This document shows, piece after piece, positions 55,161 to 64,000 of a stretch of DNA of 64,000 nt (its first letter is position 1; the number at the start of each line of letters is the position of its first letter). The position numbers and the translations under genes are program-made. The DNA lies in assembly GCA_029641185.1 (NCBI GenBank), contig JAPWGK010000015.1:620001-684000 (forward strand), in the 5' to 3' direction. The notes beneath the pieces are model-generated. The model ran no database searches. It was not told where the DNA came from and saw only the letters and a program-made list of their open reading frames with translations. The stretch comes from Pseudofabraea citricarpa. Taxonomy: Eukaryota > Ascomycota > Leotiomycetes > Helotiales > Dermateaceae.

Positions 55161-56073
55161 GAATTCTGGAATGTTGAAAATCATTTTGTTAGTGATGTGA
55201 TCAGTGTCAAACGGGGGGACTTGATAAAGAACTAAATACCTATGATGTCTTATCCCACAACGGTTGCATGAACGGAGACAACTGTTGAAACTCTGATCGC
55301 AGCAGGGGAGAGCTGGCTATGAAGGAAGGAGAGGAGCAAATGATGCAAGAGAAAAGAAATAAGTGGTGGAATTATTACATGTCCGCTTATGCCACGACGT
55401 CAAGTACGTAGATAGAAGCCAGAGGAGGAGGCAGGATGAGCAGAATATCGGGATGAAGGGAAGGTTATCCTGTCGTGCTTGTCCTGTGGTGCTACTTGAT
55501 CGCGCCGGCGTGCCTCTAGCCTTCTGATACGAGCAGTCCTGAGGTGTCATTGAGGTCCGCCCGTTCGGATGAGAATGATGCGGCTTCCTTGGGGTCTCGG
55601 AGCAGGCTGGGGGTCCCGGCCACCTGTTTATAGCCAGGCTGACTTGGGGGGATTCAATGCAGCTATTCTTGTTCGGAACCAGATACGGTACATATAGACT
55701 GAGTCGTGCAGCCATTAAAGTTGAGATGCTGTGTGTTTTTTGGTGATGAGCTATCCTGCTCTCCAGTTCTTAGGGTTTAGGAACGCATGCAGTGCATAAG
55801 CCCAGCGAGCCTGCGTAATCGAGATCATGGTCAAGTAGTCTGCAGCATAGTAAGTCATTCATGGCACGTGATTGTCTCGGAGAAATATTGCACCGCTATC
55901 GTACCTTATGACGCGACGATAGCCAGTCGCCTCGTGAGCGGCCCCATGTTATCGTCAACCGATACCATAACCTCCGACTGACCTACTGCTTTCTTACATC
56001 TCAACCACGAACTGGCCTTTTCATTACAACTTCATGCCTCCATTTCCTTCACACTCTCTCTGATACTTCAGAA
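55161..56073. promoter_or_regulatory. divergent promoter region, VPS9 gene / ATG15
   Basis: About 0.9 kb between divergent starts. The VPS9 side probably holds a leader intron ending at the CAG near 55166. The ATG15 side has a pyrimidine-rich leader (CTTTCTTACATCTC, CCTCCATTTCC) before 56074. Open frames here are featureless. Confidence 0.55.
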
Positions 56074-58147
56074 ATGACTGCCTCTAAGGATCTCTTTCCA
56101 AGTACTTCTGCGGGCAGATCTACTGCTCGAATACTGTCTTTGTTATTGGCGGTGTCTATACCAGCTTCCGCAATCCAGATCCTACCTCAACAGCCACTAC
56201 CAATCCTATCCCTATTTCCCTCGGATTCTGGGGCCTCGATTCCTGCAAAGAATGAGCATACATTTGTCAGTTCAACGTGCTTCTTTGTGTGTTAGTTGGT
56301 CCTATTACTGACTCACCTAGTCGCTCCGCCACATCTTCCACCACGGAACTCATTTATATCCCGACCTTCATAAGCAGTTTGACATCCATCCCGACTACGC
56401 CGACTCGACATTATGGTTAGATTCCGAAGATGGTAGCACGGAGAAGGTCAAAACACCACTGGTGGCCCGGACTCGCCCTATGAGCATAGAACGGTTGAAG
56501 GATCGTAGGCCGACAGTTGTAGATCCCATGGTTGCGGCAGCTCGAGAAAACCAAGAGGTCTGGGCATTATCACCATCGGTATGGAATGTAGATGAATTAG
56601 CTGGGCCGAACGTGACGGACAAAGACACCGTTATCACCTTTGCGCAAATGGCCGCAAACGCTTACGTTCCGGAACCAAGCACGGGAGACTGGAAAGATGT
56701 AAACGGAGGCTTCAACTTGTCGCAGCCATTTGGTTGGGAGTCGGATGGACTTCGGGGTTATATATACACAAATGATGACGAGTCCATCGCGGTGATAGGA
56801 TTAAAAGGAACTAGTCTGGCAGTATTTGATGGGGATGGAACAACAACAAATGATAAGGAGAATGACAATTTGTTCTTCAGTTGCTGTTGCGGGCAGCAAG
56901 GAAGTACATTCTATCGACAAGTTTGCGATTGTGCTACAAGTACTTACACTTGTAACCTGACTTGCTTATCAAAAAGCTTAAGGAAGGAGAATCGATACTA
57001 CGCAGCCGCAAGACATCTATATTCAAATGTCACGGCTCTTTATCCAAATTCCCAAATCTGGATGTCTGGCCATTCCCTCGGAGGCGCTGTCAGCTCTATG
57101 TTAGGATTGACATATGGCTTGCCAGTATTGACATTCCAAGCAGTGCCCGATGCTTTACCTGCCAGTCGCTTAGGACTACCTACTCCTCCTGGGTCAGATC
57201 CATCAGCACCACAAAAACGAGCGAACACCGGAGCATTTCACTTTGGTCACACAGCCGACCCTATCTATATGGGTACTTGCAACGGAGCTACAGCATCTTG
57301 CTCGTATGCTGGTTACGCATTAGAGAGTGCATGCCACACTGGAACGGAGTGTGTCTATGATGTTGTTGGGGATAAAGGGTGGAGAGTCAATATTGCAACA
57401 CATAGGATTATACGTGTGATTGAAGATATCATTAAGGTGTATGATACAGTGCCAGAATGCAAATACACGCCCGAATGTCAAGATTGTCCTTTGTGGAAGG
57501 AGGTTACTGGCAACGAAACAAGTACTACGTCAACTTCCGCAACTACTACAAAAACTCGAACAAGAACATCTACATGCCAAACTCCAGGCTGGTGGGGATG
57601 TTTGGACGAGACCACAACTACATCTGGGACGTCAACCAGCAGCAGCAGCACTACTACAACCTCGACCTCGACATGTAAAACTCCAGGATGGTTTGGATGC
57701 AATGACGAGGTCACGACGACGACAAGCAAGGCAACTACTTCACCCACGATAACTCAAACAACACCAACATCTTCCACAACTTGTCATTCTAAAGGCTTCT
57801 TTGGAGGTTGCCTTGATCCTACAACCACCACTGATAAGCCAGAACCCACAACAACTGATTGTAAAATCCCAGGCATGTTTTGGGGATGTAAAGAGTCTTC
57901 CGTAACACTATCTCACCCAATAACCTCGCCGCCGTCGATGCCTAGTACAACCACTCTACCGAGTCAGACAGCTAGTGATAAATGCACTTCTAAGGAATGG
58001 TTTGGTTTTGTCTGTGTTGATCCCTCACCTACCGCCACACCATCGGCAAAGCCAACACGTTCTCCTCACCAAGCTCACTGTGTGGAACGTAGCTGGCTCG
58101 GGTTTTGCAAGAAATGGAAAGGAAGAGAATGGAAAGAGGAAATTTAG
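56074..58147 (+). CDS. ATG15: autophagy lipase Atg15 (class 3 lipase) with Cys-rich tail
   Basis: Exons 56074-56265 and 56321-58147 give 672 residues. Atg15 is the vacuolar phospholipase that breaks down autophagic bodies; it reaches the vacuole via the multivesicular body pathway using its N-terminal membrane segment (about residues 23-40, [17 protein letters not shown]). The spliced N-terminal [20 protein letters not shown] and the nucleophile elbow GHSLGG (Ser in [12 protein letters not shown]), followed by [11 protein letters not shown], identify the family. Many Cys residues in the core ([17 protein letters not shown]) are typical. From about residue 480 the protein is Thr/Ser-rich with six Cys-pair modules such as [13 protein letters not shown] and [13 protein letters not shown], as in other filamentous ascomycetes. 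The usual FEAPGE-like segment after the nucleophile reads [11 protein letters not shown] here. Confidence 0.92.
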
Positions 58148-58321
58148 GATGTATTTATTGTGGTTATAACAGGATTTGTGCATACAGTGAACGCTGCGGA
58201 TCAGCAACACACAGGCGTCTGGGATTGGCATTGGGAGGTACTTTGGATCATAGGAGTAAACGCATTAAATTATAAAGACTAAAGTAGGCAACTTGTGAGC
58301 ATTGAATCTAACCCAAATTAT
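58148..58321. terminator. shared 3' region of convergent ATG15 and enoyl-CoA hydratase
   Basis: 174 bp between two converging stop codons; polyadenylation signals of both genes must overlap here. AT-rich, with ATTAAATTATAAA-like sequence. Confidence 0.4.
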
Positions 58322-59255
58322 CTATTTATGTACCCATTCGGCTTTCTTCTTTTCTGCGAAGGCTTTCATGCCAATCTTCTGGTCTTCACTGCCAAAGAGA
58401 CTATGGAAGACCCTCCTCTCATATTCAACGCCATCTCTTAGAGGCAAATCTTGACTCTTATTAACAACCTCCTTAGCAGCCATGACAGCAACCCTTGAAT
58501 AACCGGCAATAGTCTCGGCCGTTTTCAAAGCACCTTCCATCAACTCGTCATACGTCTTGAAAGTCCTGGCAGCAACGCCCCACTGGCCAGCCTCAACACC
58601 TGTAAAATTCTTACCCGTGAGGATGAGCTCCATAGCCCTAGCCTTGCCGATGGCAGCAGTGAGTCTCTGGCTGCCACCCGCGCCCGGGATCGTCCCCAGC
58701 TTGATCTCGGGCTGACCGAAATTGGCCCCCTCGGTACAGTACAGCACATCAGACATCAGGGCTAACTCGCAGCCTCCGCCCAGAGCATGGCCCGACACGG
58801 CTGCGATGATGGGTTTCTTTATCGTCGTCGTGAGCAGTGACCATGATTCGATGAAGGATTTCGTGTATGCTTCTGAGAATGTCAGAGGAGCCATCTCCTT
58901 GATATCTGCACCGGCTGCGAAAGCGCGCTCGGATCCGGTGAGAAGGATTGCGGAGATGGAGGGAGAGGAGTCGAATGATTGCAGAGCTGTATTGAGTTCG
59001 TTGATGAGGGGTGTGCTGAGTGCATTGAGTGCTTTTGGACGGTTGAGCGTTACTATTATTTTTCTTTTAGTTATCTAGCTTTTAGAGTATACTATAAGGG
59101 ATTGAGGGTTTACTTTGTCCGACGCCAGGTCGTGGCTCCGAGATCTGGATATACTCGTAGACCTTGGCTGAGAAAGGTCGAGTGGTGGTGATGGCGGGGA
59201 GAGCTGAGCATGTAAACCGAGAAGCAATCGGTCTCATACTCTTGATTGCGTACAT
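58322..59255 (-). CDS. ECHS1: mitochondrial enoyl-CoA hydratase (short-chain)
   Basis: Exons 59255-59114 and 59052-58322 on the minus strand give 290 residues. The enzyme hydrates trans-2-enoyl-CoA in beta-oxidation and branched amino acid breakdown. The N-terminus (MYAIKSMRPIASRFTCSA) is basic and lacks acidic residues, a likely mitochondrial presequence. The crotonase fold follows: ITLNRPKALNALS formed by the splice, the oxyanion-hole segments FAAGADIKEM and GHALGGGCE, and catalytic Glu residues in GGGCELAL and QPEIKLGTIPGAGGSQRL. The length matches mammalian ECHS1. It converges on ATG15. Confidence 0.93.
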
Positions 59256-60910
59256 CTTGATGTGATTTCAATTGAAACTGATGTGTAGTGAACAGTGAAG
59301 AAATTGCTCAAGGCCAGCTTGAAAATTATTCGTGTTTGAAGCTCTCCCTCGCTGACGTTGAGGTCAAGGTACGAGTAGCTCTGCTATCGCCGATTGCAAC
59401 CGAGGCTAAACCGTCATAGCTATCACAACCCCTGTATTGTTGCTAAAACACGGCCTTCTTTTGCTAGACTTAAAAAGCCATTGGGGCTGGATCGTGGACC
59501 ATAAGAGAACACAAGAAGCTTTACTTTCTAACGCACTCGGAAGGGGTATTTTAATCCCGCATCTTATTAGAACTTGTTTATGAGGTACTATTGGGAGGTC
59601 TATCTTATATGCCTTTAAGAATATTAGAGGATAAATTCCTTTCCTAAAGTACTTTCACAGCACAATCTGAAATTTCGGTGGTTCTCGTGGCATGCTTGAT
59701 TTTGTTGTCATGTAGGTATCTAGAAACAGCATTTTACAGGGACTTATTCTTATGTTCTTTCTTGTTAGCATCTTTAATCATGGTATTATAGGTATTTCTG
59801 CAAAGTCCCCTGCATACGTAAATACACGTCAGGAATTGTGGGGATTCCGGAGAGTCTTTGGCTTTTGATCATGCAGTAGCTTTAATGCCTCTACTGTCAA
59901 GAATGTCTCTCGCATCTCGCATCTCTCGCGTCTCTCGTATTTGGCGTGTCATAATAGCATACTCAATTATTAAAGTATGTAGAATGATTCATACTAGGAC
60001 CACTTCAGTTTGGGACTTAAGATGCTAGATTGAGCGTAAGTTGCCGTACAGTTTTACTTTTCCTCTTGAGATTGACGTATGTGTATATTATGTACATACG
60101 GTCCTCTACAACTGGGAAAAATCTGGATTTCATTCGTATTTCCTGTCTGCCATCGATGACGCGGTTTCTTAAGTTTGGGAAACAGGAATTGTGTTTGGAA
60201 GACATAGTAAAGAGTATACCTTACATGATGGGGAGTTAATAGCATCAAGGTAATAGTGTAGCGAGGATCTTGATAAGGCAGAAGATTTATCTAAAGGATA
60301 TCTGATGCCTATACAGATTTCGACGAGTTTGTGTTGAGTGAACAAGTCCTTATCAGATTCTAATGTCCTGTACTTGAAGTACTTTCGAGTGGCAGAAATG
60401 GCTCTGCGTCCAATATTAATTTTGGAGCTTTGCTTATATGTGTTCTTGATAAGTTCTTCCTCGTCCTCTAGAAAGTACTCGAACAAGAAAATGGTGAAGA
60501 GGGAAATGCTTGTGCTTGCTTGCTGCTACTTTACAAGTTACATTTTAAAAATTGCTTCTCTGTCCCAAGATGCGCAAGCTCGTAATAAATGTGCTTCTAC
60601 TCGATGCACACAGCTCTTGTCTTTAGGTGCCGAGGACACGAAGAATTCGATATGGGAACAGGTTTCTAGCATTGAAAAGATACAAACTCGCCGGAAGTTG
60701 ACTGATATTTACACGTGAATGTTGGAACTTGGAAGCGGCGTCTCCTTTATCCGATTCCTGCCTGAGGTACGATGTTTGCTTCGCCTTCCTGTCGCAATGG
60801 AACCTAGCCTGGAACCTAACCTAATAAACATCTTTCTAGACACAGTATTCCCAACACCAATTCCGCTCTGCGTCTCTCATCCAACACAACTTTGATACCA
60901 ATTTGCGAAA
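59256..60910. other. intergenic, hydratase to RER1
   Basis: 1.65 kb with no supported gene. A run of TCTCGCATCTCTCG repeats occurs at 59906-59940. Open frames at 60030-60720 on both strands overlap and have no motifs. Confidence 0.5.
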
Positions 60911-61642
60911 ATGGACTCTACGGAACCAGATCAGACTCCATTCTCTGCTGTCACAGCGCAAACTTCAAAACTTGGCCGTGTAAGATAATCGTGCTTTGAT
61001 AAGGGGAAGCTCGAGCTAATGCGACACGTCCCAGCAATACCAAGCTTATCTCGATAAATCAACTCCCTACGTACCGTACAGATGGACAGCAACAGGAGCG
61101 CTGTTGATCCTTTTCTTCGTCAGGATATTTGTCGCGCAAGGATGGTATATCGGTAGGTTTGCGCAAAGCCTTGTACGGAGACACAGCCTAACAGATTATA
61201 GTCGCATACTCGTTGGGAATTTACCTTCTCAATCTTTTCCTCGCATTCTTACAGCCCAAGTTCGACCCTTCAAATGAGGCTATAGACAATGAGATGGAGG
61301 ATGGCGCGGCAGGAGGATTACCTACCAAACAAGACGAGGAATTCAGACCTTTCATTCGACGACTTCCCGAATTCAAGTTCTGGCACTCTGCTACAAGGGC
61401 AATTGCAATTGGGTTCACTTGCACCTGGTTCTCCATCTTTGACGTTCCCGTATTCTGGCCTGTATTGGTTGTTTATTGGTTGATTCTGTTTACATTGACC
61501 AGTAAGACCTCTTCAAAGTTTGGTAAAAAGAGCAATACTGATGTTTTGTGTTTTAGTGCGAAGACAAATCCAACATATGATCAAGTACCGCTATGTTCCA
61601 TTCTCATTTGGAAAGGCGAAGTACAACAAGAACAGCTCGTAA
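60911..61642 (+). CDS. RER1: Rer1, retrieval receptor for ER membrane proteins
   Basis: Exons 60911-60979, 61035-61152, 61202-61501 and 61557-61642 give 190 residues, the usual size. Rer1 cycles between the early Golgi and the ER in COPI vesicles and returns ER membrane proteins. Visible features: [17 protein letters not shown], four hydrophobic segments (for example [19 protein letters not shown] and [17 protein letters not shown]), the conserved linker [23 protein letters not shown], and the C-terminal [20 protein letters not shown] formed across the last splice, which carries the COPI-binding basic tail. All three introns are 49-55 nt with canonical ends. The first exon is only 23 codons. 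Confidence 0.95.
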
Positions 61643-62256
61643 AAGCTGATTTCATTGGAGGTCCAGACTCCGGGAGGCTGTGAAATGCCTATTGTACAAA
61701 AGTGTCATTGAAGGGTTCAGATCGGCGGGCGGTTTTGCAATCTTAGGCACTGCCTGTGTTTTATGCCTTTAATGCGGTCATTCTGTTTTCATTTATACCT
61801 TAGGGAACATGGGCATTGATGGTGTCAGGAAACAAGACTGGGCATCTGGTCTTTTAGATAGAGTATGTTAAACTTTTAGAAACTGGCCCAAGTCTCTGGA
61901 GCATCTTTTTTATGGCAATGGGGTCTGAGAACTTGCCTAAATAGTTCTCATAGCTTGCCACTAATTTAGCTACACGCGAAACTCTTCGATGCAATTGACC
62001 TGGAAAGTCAGCTTGTGCGGAAAGGATTCCAATTCATGGGATTCTGTGGGGTTCAATTCAAGTTATTCACTGCGACACGGTCTTTGTCATTCGTTTTTGG
62101 CTCTGTTTTTATCATTATCAAGCTCGGCCACGCGTGAGGCCACGAAAACTCTCAGCCTCGTCTCCAACTTGAACTGCCGCTAAATTCCATCGCGACAACA
62201 TCAAAATAAATCCAACCCCCACAACCACGGCATTCGAAGCTATCACACCTCCCATC
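61643..62256. promoter_or_regulatory. intergenic, RER1 3' end and PAF1 promoter
   Basis: 614 bp without a gene. The last 80 bp form a CA- and CT-rich leader (CAACATCAAAATAAATCC) before the PAF1 ATG. Confidence 0.55.
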
Positions 62257-63718
62257 ATGTCTTCATCACAGTCTCGCGGCGGCGAGCGCATGGTCCATCA
62301 AGACTACATCGCGCGGATACGATATTCCAATACCTTACCACCACCGCCCAATCCACCAAAGCTCCTCGACATCCCCAATACTGGCCTTGCCAGCGGCCAG
62401 TACACCACACCCGGTTTTGCGTCGCGGCTTGCGAGAGACCAACCTCTGAATATCGAAGCTGATGCAGAACTTGGCATGCCATTGGATCTGGTGGGCATGC
62501 CCGGGATCTTCGATGGCGACGAGAGCTGTAAGTTGAAGCACCCTCCAGGTTTGCGCGTAGCTAATTGTATCGTCTGCAGCCATTCAAGCTCCGTTACATA
62601 TCCCAGCTCCTCATCCTCATGATCGTGCTCTTCTCCGACCCTTATCGACGCTTGGCAAGCCTAAGTTCTCAGATGCCGGCGTGTCTTTCTTGCGACGTAC
62701 TGAGTACATTTCCTCATACACGTCCAAGTCACGCTTCGAATCGACGACGTCGAGATCGTTGGTTCCCAATACCGGATACCGCCCTAAGAGACCGACTCTG
62801 GATGTTGATAAAGAATCGCCTGAATACATCAAGGGCCAGATTCAGAAGGGCTTCCAAGTTGCGGCGACGAATATCAAAGACCCCGCGAAGGTTCGACACC
62901 CTACGAACCGCAACGTGAAGCTCGTAGATGCATACCCTCTCCTTCCCGATCTCGATGCCTTCCCCGACGCAGGTGGATATGTCACGATCAAGTTCCTGAC
63001 CAACCCCGTCGCGCCAAGCTCGACTTATGATATCCGCCTCTCAAACAGTCTGTTACAACCTGCACCACCGAGTGAAGAGGAGGAAGCACGAAGGCAAGAG
63101 GCTAGAGAAGCGCATGAGCGTGATCCAGAGCGATATCCCCCAGCCGAGGACGTCATGGACTATGAATTCTTCTTACCCGAGACCACTGAAGAAGCCCGGC
63201 ATTTCAAGCGCAAGATGGACGTGCTGGACGAGGACCGAGATGACGAGGAGCTGTACACTCACCGCAACGGCCAGGGTGAAGGCTGCTTCCGATTCAAGCG
63301 ACTTCGTGCCTACGAGAGCGCACAGCAGAGTGGTTCACAGCATACCAAGTATGACGAGGACGTAGTGATCGCGGTCCATGATGGAACCGATGGGCTGCAT
63401 CAGAAAGCAGCTTACTACTATCCTATCCTCCAGAAGACTTCGATCCGACCACAGCGGAGGAAGAACATCTCTAAGTTCAGCCGGCGCGGAATGGGCGGTG
63501 CAGAGGAGGAGACTGAAGCGACGGATTTCATCGATCTGCGCGTCGAGGAACCCAGTGAAGAGCTGATCAGGGAGAGAGAGTCGTTCAAAGAATACCCATT
63601 CGGTAAGCCGGCCGAGCCAGAGGCTGGAGATGATGCTGCTGGCGAGGAGCCGAGAAGGAACGGGAACGAAGATGCTGGCACGCCCGAATCGAAGGATGCA
63701 GATGGCGAATCCGAGTAA
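62257..63718 (+). CDS. PAF1: Paf1, core subunit of the RNA polymerase II-associated Paf1 complex
   Basis: Exons 62257-62527 and 62580-63718 give 469 residues. Paf1 supports transcription elongation and histone H2B ubiquitination and H3 methylation. The N-terminal HQDYIARIRYSNTLPPPP, then the region with LPLDLVGMPGIFDGDES-like sequence (MPLDLVGMPGIFDGDES), SFLRRTEYIS after the splice and the PTLDVDKESPEYIKGQIQKG segment are hallmarks. The middle domain continues through DAYPLLPDLDAFPDAGGYVT and VMDYEFFLPE. The C-terminus is acidic and disordered (EPEAGDDAAGEEPRR), as in orthologues. The intron is 52 nt. Confidence 0.94.
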
Positions 63719-64000
63719 GCTTTGGTTAATAGGCGATGGCGGGCGGCGGGTGGCAGGTGTGAGATATCGACGTGTTTCTGGATCGGGGCTGGGTCTGGGC
63801 TGGGCTGAGCTCTATGGATCAGTTCGTTTCTCAGATAAAAAGGGACTGAAGCATAGCATGGCATAGCAAATGGCGTTCGGCTCTTTTACTTTTTATATAG
63901 TCAAAACCATGTACAACCCTTCGGAAAAGAGGAGAGGAGAGGAGAGAAGAGAAATTCATTCTAAGATATACCTGAGAGAGAGAGAATTTGAGACGTGAAT
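63719..64000. other. 3' flank of PAF1 to window end
   Basis: 282 bp with no gene. It contains GGAGA and GA-rich short runs at 63930-63985. Confidence 0.5.

Overview
This is nuclear DNA from a filamentous ascomycete (Pezizomycotina). Almost every gene has short spliceosomal introns (about 45-65 nt) with GTAAGT/GTATGT-type donors, CTAAC/CTGAC-like branch sites and TAG/CAG acceptors. Gene content (ERG2, RFC4, a Mau2-type cohesin loader, PRP22, ATG15 with a Cys-rich tail, RER1, PAF1) is typical of the group, and AT-saturated blocks look like repeats mutated by RIP. A leotiomycete is plausible, but that is only an inference. I reassembled gene models by following reading frame across introns; unless stated, the phases of all exons agree and the protein runs without a break.

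Layout. 1-9150 is gene-dense: an edge fragment, ERG2, a 2-oxoglutarate oxygenase, RFC4, a small conserved membrane-associated-looking protein (minus), and a cohesin loader with a repeated N-terminus. 10246-12401 is an AVT1-type vacuolar amino acid transporter. 12402-24193 is gene-poor: a histone H3-like pseudogene (12901-13242), microsatellites, the UTR4 enolase-phosphatase (minus, with one very long intron), then 5.7 kb without a gene leading into a Ksp1/Ran1-type kinase. 26684-28073 is a short-chain dehydrogenase.

28487-32500 is a repeat landscape: ten copies of an 18-bp motif alternating with two spacer types, an intron-containing tRNA-Glu(UUC), and a 1.4-kb AT-saturated block. PRP22 (minus) follows, then a gene-poor stretch containing a 34-residue cysteine-rich (metallothionein-like) gene, a RING-finger gene with a short inverted-repeat (MITE-like) element just upstream, a small unknown protein, a second short-chain dehydrogenase and a frameshifted 2EXR-type gene.

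46142-51597 is an 18-exon ABCC transporter whose frame is intact, followed by another AT-rich block. The right end (52840-63718) is again housekeeping: a VPS9-domain Rab exchange factor, ATG15, mitochondrial enoyl-CoA hydratase, RER1 and PAF1. No biosynthetic cluster or obvious new multi-gene system is visible. The most unusual items are the H3-like relic, the Cys-rich micro-gene, the alternating 18-bp repeat array, the MITE and the phospho-site-like repeats of the cohesin loader.
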